Positions 37,250-47,339 of a DNA stretch of 64,000 nt are shown one piece after another. This stretch comes from Tyto alba (lineage: Eukaryota > Chordata > Aves > Strigiformes > Tytonidae), in the NCBI RefSeq assembly GCF_018691265.1, contig NW_024881295.1:19825904-19889903 (forward strand), in the 5' to 3' direction. Made by a program: the position numbers and the translations under genes. The stretch's first letter is position 1. Each line of letters begins with the position of its first letter. Below the pieces are notes generated by a model. That model saw only the letters and a list, made by a program, of their open reading frames with translations. It was not told where the DNA came from and made no database searches.

Positions 37250-39660
37250 TTCCCAAAAAAAAACACAAGCAAGAGGAAGACTTTTTATGACTAGTAAGAT
37301 TTGTGTTACCACTGGCTGGCCACAACAAAGAGTTCTGCAGACTGGAGGTGGATCTTAGGAGTGAAAATGCATCTAATACAAACCTCTTATTCACCAACCC
37401 TTAAAGACTATTTGCAGCAGAATGATTTGGCATGTAATGCAGAGTGGATGCAATTTTTTAAGTGTGGAAAAAGACACTTAGAGGAGTTTGGCTGTGCTTG
37501 CTACATGTAATTCCTTTGCATGAGAGGCATTAGACTCTCAAATTCTGTCCCTATGGATGAGTAGAGAAAATGATGAACTATATCTTTTTATTTACTGCAC
37601 ATCAAAATTCTTAAACGTGAACTTTGGTTTTAAATTTGTCTTTGTGTGTGAGTTTTTTCACAATATGTTTCTCAACCCCACAGGAAGATTAATAAATGAA
37701 GGAAATAATGTTAGCATTCTCAGAGATTGTCATATCTCTGGCAATTGCTTGATTGCCCCTTTTCCCAAATCACCTGTGTTTGCTATTCCGAATAGTTGTA
37801 CTGTTCCAAATGGCTTTGTTTGGTATTCCAAACTGATGTTGCATCAAATTATGTGCTTGTTTGTTTGTTTTCCACAGGAGTTCTCTTGTAAATTAGCAAC
37901 AGTTAATGGGGAGTTAAACTGTTCTCAAAATTGACTATCAAATCCACTCAGTAGAAAAAAAAAAAAAAAAATGACCTTTAGAGAGAATTGTCTGTTACAG
38001 AAACATACCCCAGGGATCACTGGGAGTTACGTATGAGGAGTGGTGGCCATCAGGGAAAGAACTTATTAGAAGTATTTCATAAATAGCAAAGCCCAAATCA
38101 GAGCCTTTTCTCATCCTTTCAAAAATAATTGCCTACCTTCATTGCACTGGATCATGCTATCTTATTTATTACTGGCATTTAGAAGTAAATATAACATCTT
38201 CTTTTTGGTCCATAATTCACTGTGTTCCTCCTGGTAGAATCACTGATGTTGGAAGCAGGGAGGAAAAGTGAAGTTATACATGACTGGTCAGCAACTCATG
38301 TCTTAAAATTTGCTCACTTGAAATACCGTGAACAGGATCAGGTACAAAATGAACTGGAAATGAATGAACTACAAACTTGTCCAAACAATTGTCCAAAGCT
38401 GAAACTGATGATCTCCATTCTCTAATGTACACAGAAGTTTACCTGTCTTTTAATACCTCATTTTCTCTTGCATTATTTATCAGAGAGGCCAAAACATGAT
38501 GAAACACTGTTCAATCAGTGCAGCTAAGCCTACCCAGAACAGAAAAACACTAGAAACTTCATCTCAAATACTCTCTAATCAAGAAATCCAGAGATGCCTC
38601 CAGTTCAACTTATAAAATATACATTGGCTGTCATGGAAGATGAGCACTGATAGCGTTGTGTCGTGTAAAATTTAAGCCTTATTTTGCAAATGGCAGAGAT
38701 CTAGAAAGAGTTTGCATAATCGTGTAAACTCCTTAGCCTTGAAGCAAATTGAAAATCTAGCTCCATTTGAAGATTTATCTATTGCTGAATTAAAATTGTA
38801 CCTTAGATTCAGAAACAAACATGAGATTTTTATTATGAACTAAAGTTTTTTAGCACTTGTGTCAGCTTAAGTCAAGTATCTTTCTCAGCTACTGTCAGCA
38901 AGATCTGATCGTGAAGAGAAAACTGTCCTTTTACTTTCCAATTATGAGTGAGCTGTGACATACAGATTTTCTGCAACACTTTCTGCAACACTGCTTCAGC
39001 ATTCTCATGCACATAATTTATAACAGTTTAAGATACTCACTATATAAAGTAAACATCTAACATGTCTGCAAGGTTTGGTGTTTGAAAACAGCTTTTGAGT
39101 CCTGGTTTTAAATTTCTTGAGGAGAATTTGGTAGGAATCTCTTCCCTAACTTGAGTTAAAATAAAAAGTTAGATGAAATCACACAAAATGTGGGATAGGT
39201 TACATCTTCAGATTTGGCAGCTTATGCACCACTGAGAGACTACTTAAAGTAATGAATCATAGACATAGTAAATTTAACAACTCTTCCACTCTAGTCTCTT
39301 CCATTGTTCAGTTGAAAAAGGTTAAGTATCAGAGAGGTATTACACAAGCCCAGGTCATTGACATGGATAATATAGTTATATTAATGGAGCAGTTTGCAAA
39401 GAACAGCATAATAGCATGAACAACCTCAAGAGCATTCCTAAGTGGTCCAGCAATTTTGTTTGGAGGAAAAAAAAAAAAAAAAAAGGACATTGATTAAATT
39501 TAAGAGCTTTATAATTCTGATAGAACCTCAAAATATTACAAAAATGCATTATGAGCTAACTGAAAAAGTATAAAACAAACTTAGATACCTGATATATTTT
39601 CTATTTTTGGTTTAGTGGGAAACAAATACCTGTTTCAGACTGCTGAAATCAGGTAATTTG
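37250..39660. other. Non-coding DNA, no gene seen
   Basis: The 125-codon plus frame at 37557-37934 has no recognisable domain. A17 lies at 37955-37971 and A18 at 39467-39484. A 13-base direct duplication (TTTCTGCAACACT type) lies at about 38968-38994. Confidence 0.55.
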
Positions 39661-39666
39661 TTCTCT

Positions 39667-39724
39667 CCTTTTTCCTTTCCCTTTCCCTTTCCCTCTTGCT
39701 TTACCTTTCACTTTCTCTTTCCCT
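39667..39724. repeat. Degenerate CCCTTT hexamer tract at the CR1 3' end
   Basis: TTTCCC units with interruptions directly abut the 3' end of the minus-strand CR1. In element orientation it reads as GGGAAA-type repeats in place of the usual ATTCTATGA tail. It may have been the insertion site or may have grown at the junction. Confidence 0.8.
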
Positions 39725-40345
39725 TGACACCTGGAGGTCATCTTCTCCAATACCCCGTGCAAGCAGGGCCACCTAGAGCAAGTTGCCAAGTACCGTGTCC
39801 AGATCATTTCTGGACTATCTCCAAGGATGGAGATTCCACAACGCCTCCGGGCAACCTGTGGCAGCGCTCAGTCACCCTCACAGTAAAAAAGTGTTTCCTG
39901 ATGTTCAGAAGGATCCTCCTGTGTTTCAGTTTGTGCCCACTGCCTCTGGTCCTGTCACTGGCTACCACTGAAAGGAGCCTGGACCCATCTGTCTTGCCTC
40001 CTCCTTTCAGGTGTTAATATACATTGATAAGATCTCTCCAAACCTCCCTTCTCTAGGCTAGACAGTCCCATCTCTCTGTCTTTCCTCATAAGAGAGGTGC
40101 TCTCATCCCTTAACCATCTTTGTGACCCTTTGCTAGACTGCCACCAGTATGTCCACATCTTTCTTGTACTGGGGAGCCCAGGACTGCGCACAGTGCTCCA
40201 GATGTGGCCTCACCAGTGGTGAGTAAAGGTTAAGGATCACCTCCCTTGACCTTCCAGCAATATTCCTCCCAATGCAGCCCAGGATACCATTAACATTTTT
40301 TCTGCAAGGGCACGTTTCTGGCTCATGTAAATGCTGGCTTATTCC
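39725..40345 (-). mobile_element. CR1 LINE, 5'-truncated 3' end (RT C-terminus plus 3' UTR)
   Basis: This is a clear 5'-truncated CR1. On the minus strand a frame ending at 40133 encodes NGILGCIGRNIAGRSREVI, then LYSPLVRPHLEHC and WAPQYKKD. A second frame (40191 to 39955) carries LMRKDREMGLSSLEKGGLER. These are the well-known C-terminal segments of the CR1 reverse-transcriptase protein. The switch of frame between them shows at least one frameshift. The last part, about 39725-39800, corresponds to the CR1 3' UTR (CTCTAGGTGGCCCTGCTTG in element orientation). Only about 620 bases of the several-kilobase element remain, as usual for CR1. The typical ATTCTATGA terminus is absent. Confidence 0.93.
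39955..40320 (-). pseudogene. CR1 reverse-transcriptase C-terminal remnant, frameshifted
   Basis: The CR1 protein remnant lies within the CR1 fragment above. The part up to WAPQYKKD is in one frame and the part with the EMGLSSLEK motif is in another, so the sequence cannot be translated as one protein. The catalytic reverse-transcriptase motifs and the endonuclease lie upstream in a full element and are absent here. It is not functional. Confidence 0.85.
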
Positions 40346-40349
40346 TTTT

Positions 40350-42670
40350 ACCCTTTCCTTATTTTTTTTTTTTTCCTTTTTCACTCTCTCCAGACAGTGA
40401 ACCAAAAAAACCTCATCTTTTACCAAGCTTTCAATTCCTTCTCTAAAAAAGGAATTGACCTGATACTTAATTATTATCCGAGTAGATTGTTTTAGCTCTA
40501 AGGATACTCATAAATTTCAAATAGTGTGTTAGCACTCTTCCAACAGGCAAGTGCTTCATCTGTTTCTCTCGCTAGCTCATAATACTCTTTGAATAAAATG
40601 TGTGCTCTAGGCTGTGACTGGTGACTAGATAAATCAAGTGGTCTTAATTCAGGAACCTGATGGATCTCATGAATCTTTCTCTTATAGGTCACCTGCTTCA
40701 ATCTCAAACAGCATAGTTAACTTCATGAATGCAAGTTACAAGTATCAGTTGACTACCTAATGGCCTATGGAAAATAATTTAGTTTATTTCAGTCTAGTTT
40801 TGAATGCTTACATCTCAGAAATGTGAGCACTGGAAAAAGCTTCAGTTGTATTCTCTTCACCCTTGATGACTGGAGAACAATTAAATCTAGCTTTGATTCA
40901 CTTAAAAAAATCAGCAACAAATCTTATAGCATTGCAAATTTTTACTAAGGTCTTTGTCTGATTTCTTCGAAAGGGTTCTTTTTGCTTTTGTTTTAATGAT
41001 TAGGTGGAGGATAAATGATTTAACTTTTGTGTACAACTAAGGTGACATGCTATAATTTATAGAAATGCCAGTGCAGTGAAATAACCCAAACACAAATGAA
41101 TGTACTGACAATTCCTATGTAATTACTTCAGAGCTGTCACTTTTCTATGTGTGCTTAGTGCACTAGTGCATAACAAATGTGAAACACCCCAGTAATCAAT
41201 ATTCCTTGTCAAGCACAACTATATTGTCTTGGACTTATTACCATGTTATTCTTTCTGAGTCTTCTTTTCTATTTATTTAATTAATCTATGTGCATTACAT
41301 TACCATTCCTAACATATAACACTGCAGTTTAGGTTGGATCATTAGCAAATTCTGGGCGGGGTGACTCCATTACTTTTCAACCTGTTTTTAAAAGGCTCAG
41401 TAGCAAGTCGTATCATCTACAGCACACTGGGAACAGAATGCTTGTTGAGATTCTTCTTGTTAATCCAATGTGGACACAGGCTGTGCTGGATTGTTTTATA
41501 TTTGTGTTGTTAATATATATATAGGAGGAAAAGAACAATGTCTATATTTGCTGAGGTGCTGCACCGAATCATTGAAGGTACAATTTTGTGATGAGCACTT
41601 TCATCAGAGTAAAGCAGAGTCTTATCAGCCTGTCTAAATTTATCTCTGTGATAGCTGGCTGCTCTGTACAGTGCATTTTCTCTGTATATTCTCTGGAGAA
41701 TGTGATCTTGTTTCATCAAGTTTTCAGATACATTCCATTCAGGAGTAGATGTAGATTAGAGATCTACCACAGGTCTGTAATCCATGCTTTCCCCTCATAA
41801 TTGTCTCTCTTTTAGCTGCTGCTTGGTCTTTATTTCTATCAGGGTACTCTGTCTACAGTGCTTGATAGCTTAGATCCCCAGTTCACTACATATCCTGCTT
41901 CCCTTCTCATTCATGCTTGCTACCTGTGTATTAGTCTGTTCCCAGAACTTTTTTGGAGTGAACCAAGTTTTCTGTGGTGAAATACAAGAGATTATTTCTT
42001 CCAGAACCTGCTCCCAAAGCTCAGTGGGGATAAATCTCCATAAAATCTAACTCTGTTTATCCTATCTAGTCCCATGATGCTGTGCCAACAGTTGTTGCAC
42101 CATTAAATATCCTTGTATACCCTTTCTACCGTGCTGACCCTTGTGCAGGACGTAGCCTTGGTGCCGCACTGTGAAGCATCACTCCGGCGGGCTGCAGCAT
42201 CACCCTGAAGTTACTTCAGGCACTACTGACTCCAAATGTTACAAAAAAATAATAATATCTACAGGGTTACAGGACTCCTGCACAGGACGAAGGCAAGGCC
42301 AAGGCCGGGTACTGTGTTGAATAAATACAGTCAGCTCCAGAGAGAGCTATCTGTGAAAGTGTGGACATGGACCACTCTGAGCCACAGGGTCTGAAACACC
42401 GCCTCTGGGTTAGAGCTCTTCACCTGCAAAGCTAAACCTTCACTCTGTGAAGCCAGACAGTGGTAGTTCTTCCTCAGATTTGGGTCTAGGCTTCCTATGA
42501 GAGCCATGCCTATGTATGTTTCCAAGCTTTGGATCTAAATCTCACCCCTGGAGTTGAGCTAAGTAATCAAGAAAGAAGTGGCAGATGCTCCAACATGCGC
42601 ATGAGGTTCTTCATCTAACAGCCAGCTGAATCCCAAGTGACTTGCTGCCCCAAGTCACTGACTCCCAATA
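40350..42670. other. Non-coding DNA, possible old CR1 trace
   Basis: No gene. At about 41255-41420 the string GGATCATTAGCAAATTCTGG followed by a TGACTCCATTAC phrase faintly resembles a very old minus-strand CR1 segment, but the match is too weak to annotate. At 42204-42220 a 17-base palindrome, CCTGAAGT-T-ACTTCAGG, is present in a slightly CpG-richer patch. Confidence 0.5.
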
Positions 42671-42675
42671 GATCT

Positions 42676-42803
42676 TTATTATTATTATTATCATTATCAT
42701 TATTGTCGTTGTTGTTATTATTATTATTGATATTGCTATTGCTATCTCTATTATTAATATTGCTATTATTAATGTTATCATTAATTATCATCATTATTCT
42801 TAT
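42676..42803. repeat. Degenerate ATT trinucleotide microsatellite
   Basis: About 128 bases of ATT/TTA units with many ATC, GTT, GCT and GAT variants. It is an aged array compared with the cleaner one at 6.5 kb. Confidence 0.9.
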
Positions 42804-42804
42804 G

Positions 42805-45110
42805 TGAAAATAACATCTTTTAAAATTTCATCTTGAAATACTTTTATATCAAGGGTGTGTGTAGGAGGGTACTGAACTAAAAAGGTATGAACATAAGAAA
42901 CCTGAACGAACATCTTTTCTGGTTCAATCATCTGAAACAGCAGTCATATTCACCCAAAATATTTCTCCAGAATAGGGGATTTTCCAACAGGCAGGCAATC
43001 CCATAGAAATATTCAAGTGAGAAACAAAGTTTGAGTGACTATGAAGGATAGAATTTAATGTTACTGAGACACTCAGAATCATATCACAACCATCCTTTGA
43101 CTTCACATCATAATTTTTGAAATGAGTTATTTTTCTGGTGCTTGCAGATAAGTTAGCACTGCTTCCATCAAGTTCTAAGTTACTGTCACAGAGATGTTTA
43201 AACAAGGATACAGACAACAAATACAGCCTGTGGACTACTGAGCAGAATGGATGAAATTGAGTAAACTAGTGGTCTGCTTTATTGTACGAAGCAAGCAAAA
43301 CAAACACAACACCCAGGGCTTTCCGTAATCCACACCCTCAAAGGCATTTTGCCTGGAAACAAAAAGCAAGAAGCATACAGAATGCAACAATTCCACTAGC
43401 ACAATTGGTCTGCCATCTCCCTTTGAGATGTGTCCTTTTGGCCTCTGCACCTAGGTCCCATTTCTTTCTTGCTTTTTTTTTTTTTTTTCTTTCTTTTTAT
43501 TTTATTTTTTTTTTCTTAAATTAGCTAGAGAATAGGTCTCTCTTTAAAGGCTCTCAAGCTACAGTAGAGGTTACAGATGTGTGTAGAGAGAAAGAAGGTA
43601 GATAGGTGTATGGTCAGGGCATGGTGGAGAACATAGCAGAAACAGCTCCAGTGCCTCTGTCCAAGAAATATGTTGGGCCACCACTGACCTATGGGGTGTC
43701 ACACTCTGAGCAGGGACGTACCAGGCAGGAAGGTCTAGGGAACGCATTCCCATGATCATCAAAGTAAAAATGGACTGGAAGGAGGATTGAATACATTTTC
43801 AAGACCTGGAGGACCTGAGATGGGGAAAGTGGAAGGGACCCAGTTGGATACAGTAGGAACACCAACGGGCTTGCGAAGTGCCACTGGACAAATGACAAGT
43901 GAACGCTGAACTCTGGAGAACTTACCTTTCACGGGTGGTGGTGGACTCTGACACCAGCACAAGCAATTATCACCCAGGAGAAAACTGAGCAGCCAGTGAA
44001 AAGAGGAGCACGGTGCAGGTGCTGGGGACGGTATTCTTCCATGTGTGATTTTCTATTCACTTTAAAGGTTGTAATCCTAAAACAGAGCTTTTCTGAAGAG
44101 CCTAAGACATTTCCTATATCATATTAAAATGTTTTTTCCCCTTTTCCCTCTACAGAAATTACTGAATCTTTAAAAATTAATGATTGTCAGAGCACTAATG
44201 ATGTAGAGATTTCTACAGAGAAACCAGTTGTAAAATATTTACATATAAAGATGTCCAGAATAAGGAAAACATTTTAGTATGGATATTTGAACTTTCCACG
44301 GAAAATACTGACATATGTTATAAATTTCACAATATTTGCATTATACTTTGAGCGTATTTCTTCCGGGTTTATGTTCTGTGTTTCTTGAAAAGATTACAAG
44401 CATCAAATTTTAGCCTTGAAACTGATTTTTTAGCTTTCTGAAATATACAAAACCATGAACTAGTATGTTTTTATAGAGGTAATTGGTGATTTCTATTTCT
44501 ATGTTGCATGCTTATAGGAGGATGCTCTTTGTAAATGTAAAGCTTTATTTCACTTTAACTTATTAAGTTAAAAAATTACAAGCTCAATTAAATAAACTGG
44601 AAAACAACACACATTTCCCTGAAAAATGTTGCCTGCACCTACAGACAAATCATTTTGTTTCTCAAGAGCAAAGGATGGTGTGAAAACGGTAACAAAGTGG
44701 GGAAGAAATATATTACGACAACAGAATCAGGGTATTTACTCTGAAAAAGGAAATTCCCCCTTACTTTCAAACATTTCTGTTGTAAATTGCACAAAACTTT
44801 CACAGGAGATAGTGGAACGATGAAATATGGTCTCATTTTATGGGAAACTGATGATCACTGCACACATGTCAAGATATATCTACAAACTCCATTTCAACCA
44901 TATTGCTGGGTTTTGTTTTACCACTAGTTTTTATGCTGTACTTCAAGTGAAAATTTACAAAAGGGTCAGCACTAAGGGTACAGGGTAATTTATTTAAGTG
45001 CTGCACACTCAGATAGGAGTGCTCTAGCTGCAAGTTTGCTTTTGTCAAAGGACAAAATGTCACCAGGATCTGAACCAGAATGTAAAGCAGTGGGTGAAAG
45101 GGGTACATAT
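42805..45110. other. Non-coding DNA, no gene seen
   Basis: A pyrimidine-rich tract of T and C lies at about 43460-43517. The region at 43560-44040 is somewhat GC-richer and has overlapping short frames on both strands without domains. No gene is visible. Confidence 0.55.
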
Positions 45111-45361
45111 GTGTGCCCTGAGACCCGTGGGGGATCCCAGGTGAATACTCAGGTACATGAGAAGAAGGCTGTCGGACCTAAGGGAAGAGATGGAGGATTC
45201 ATCTAGCAAGGTGGAGAAGTGATAAAAGGAATCACACAAGCTGTTTGCTTTTTTGAGCTGGTGCTAAGAGGCTGATAATGCAGGGAAACCATCTTCTCCA
45301 GCCTCCAAATACATCGCCGGTGTACTTCCCGAAGAACAGCTATGTAGAAATAAAAGCTACC

Positions 45362-45388
45362 GGTTGTACCTAGGAAACTGGTACAACC
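45362..45388. repeat. Perfect 9-bp inverted repeat, 9-base loop
   Basis: GGTTGTACC (45362-45370) and GGTACAACC (45380-45388) are exact reverse complements separated by nine bases. It lies just after an AATAAA. Confidence 0.9.
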
Positions 45389-45483
45389 CTGGGTACCTGA
45401 TTCTAGGAAAGGGCTTTCTCAGAACGTCTTTGCAAAAACTACCCATAGTCCTGTTAAGATGCCTGCGCTGACAAATCATGCTT

Positions 45484-45503
45484 TTCAGCCCGGGAGGGCT
45501 GAA
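45484..45503. repeat. Perfect 8-bp inverted repeat, 4-base loop
   Basis: TTCAGCCC (45484-45491) pairs with GGGCTGAA (45496-45503) around a GGGA loop. The stem is GC-rich and the loop tight, so a stable hairpin is expected in single-stranded DNA or RNA. Confidence 0.9.
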
Positions 45504-46149
45504 GCTCCGGCTCAGAGCCCTTGCGCTGCCGACCGGGCACCGTGTCCTGCCAGCACAGCCCGAGCACGGGGCTGTTCGGAGAGTCTGTAAGGCATGAAGG
45601 TAGCCTGGCTATCTTAAGACAAAAGACAGTATCAAGGCTCTCTTAACTCTAGAGGGTTCAAGGATCGAGGTCTTCCCAAGGGGTCTGTGGCCAGCAGAGA
45701 GCTCTTGGTCAGACCCTGTCACAGCCAGAGCCCGGGCCAGCGCTCTTCACTGGGCTGTGTGAAGAGGCACCTCTCGTTCCATATAAACTTCAGCGCAAAC
45801 CCATGTTTGGCATCTGAAAGTATTGTATCCCTACTTTCCCATGAGCTGTGGTTGACATCCAAACCTTATGCCATGCAAACTGATGAGCTCTTAATTACAG
45901 TGAGAACATTTTGCGGTGCTGCTATGTCACACAAAATGCCAGGTGCCTGTCTGCCTTGGGAAAGCTTGAAAACTGTTTCTTATTCTTCTTTCTACTGATT
46001 ATGTATATGTTTGTTGTCATCATGATAAAAAGGGATTTTTCCAACCCCCTTCTTAATAATTTTCTTAATCCCCACCAACATCACTAATGAGCAAAATGTA
46101 CATTCAATGTATTCAGGGACTTGATGCTGAATGAGTGGCTTCATGTGCC

Positions 46150-46360
46150 TCTATTTCTGGGGCAGATAGCCTGAACTCACTTTAAAAATAGCTTGCAATT
46201 TTTCAGAAGGGGCTGACAATCAGCCTCCTTTAAAGTTTCTCATGCTAAGCATTCAGAATTACATTTTACCTTTTCAGGAAAGCACCTGTGACACTAATGT
46301 ATTTTGCTTCATATACAGGCACCTCTGCACAAGACTGCATTAATCTGAGCCCATGAATGA
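46150..46360. promoter_or_regulatory. Candidate conserved non-coding element
   Basis: About 200 bases of balanced, repeat-free sequence with TGACAATCAG, TTTAAAG, TGCTAAGCA (a MAF- or bZIP-like half palindrome) and TGCATTAATCTGAG phrases. The texture suggests selection, but no alignment was possible. Confidence 0.25.
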
Positions 46361-47107
46361 AACATCCTTCTTGAGCATTTGTGCAAAAATAGATGTTCAC
46401 AAATATTTCACGGAAAGTGAAAATGATTCTTGAATTCTCTGTGTCCTAATAATAATTTTATTGTGCAGTCTGCTATTGTAATGAACATGCTTTTTTCAAT
46501 CTTGACACAAATCACTCCCATCTTCCTCAGTATCTTCTGGTTTAGGATGATTGTTATTTTTTATATTTCAGCTGCTGAAAAGCTCATGTGCAGTAAACAA
46601 CTGCTCTTTTAGATAGTCACAGATTATTAGAGTTTAGCTGGAGCTCCTATACAGCTAGGATTTTGCTTTTACTATACCCCTTACATTTCAGCAAACAAGA
46701 TGTGCAGAAGTGTCTTTTAAGAAAATACCAGTAACACTTCCAAAATACTGACCCTCATATGTGGAGCATAAAGTCACCCCTTCCTTTCTTACAAGTGCTA
46801 GGTTAGATAACAAGTGATTCAGCATAAGAGGGGTAGGACATAGTTGAGCGATTGGGTTTTTTTGCAGCAGCTCTAAGTGAGAATAAATCCTGTAGCCCCT
46901 GAAAGAGGTAAACAAATGCCATGGCAGAGGTGAGCCTCAATCTGACTGACTCTCACCTCCTGCAGCCGCTTTAGCTTCTGCACTGTGGGAAGCAACATAA
47001 ACACAGTTTTCTGCGAATCTGTCAGCCATGGCTCTGGTGAGACCCACTGTTACAATGAGCAGTAAGTTTTCACATTTGATTGGTTTCCTTATTTTTGTCT
47101 GCAGTCT

Positions 47108-47160
47108 CCATCTCCATCTAACTGTAAGCTACTTGAGGCAGTGAATCAGTGTGATCTCTG
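47108..47160 (+). mobile_element. Short L2/MIR-tail-like fragment
   Basis: AACTGTAAGCTACTTGAGGC followed by AGTGAATCAGTGTG resembles the ACTGTAAGCTCCTTGAGGGC-AGGGACTGTGT phrase common near the end of old amniote L2-related repeats. It is only about 50 bases, so the call is tentative. Confidence 0.35.
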
Positions 47161-47164
47161 GGTG

Positions 47165-47335
47165 GCTGAAGCCATTTGGATTTCAGCCTTGTGCCCTGTA
47201 ACTTGCTCAGGGTGTCCGTAATTGGCTGTCAATGCCCGGCCCGTCATCCCTTATTAGTTAAAAGCCATTATGAGCACAATAATTTAAATGGATAACAGAG
47301 GCCATAATGAAGGGTAACTGGCTGTGATTGTGTCG
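47165..47335. promoter_or_regulatory. Candidate conserved non-coding element with TAAT and PBX/MEIS-like motifs
   Basis: The stretch holds GTAATTGGCTGTCAATGCC, which combines a homeodomain core, a reversed CCAAT box and a TGTCA PBX/MEIS-type half site. TTATTAGTTAAAAGCCATTA, AATAATTTAAATGG and CCATAATGA follow. It is repeat-free and of mixed composition. Conservation is inferred. Confidence 0.35.
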
Positions 47336-47339
47336 TGGA

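Larger units (their letters stand above)
45115..45765. other. CpG-rich block with two hairpins; possible decayed LTR or regulatory island
   Basis: This segment is much richer in GC and in CpG than its surroundings. Roughly nine or ten CpGs fall within about 95 bases near 45490-45580. An AATAAA lies at about 45349-45354, and two perfect inverted repeats are present. The mix of a polyadenylation-like signal, hairpins and retained CpGs could fit a retroviral LTR or a small regulatory island. I do not recognise a family and cannot define the ends. Confidence 0.35.

Noticed and set aside
37103..37397. Asn-Gln-Pro-Thr repeat protein
   Set aside because: It is the GGTT array and T tracts read in the minus strand.
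41255..41420. Possible old minus-strand CR1 near GGATCATTAGCAAATT
   Set aside because: The resemblance is faint, with no readable protein signature.
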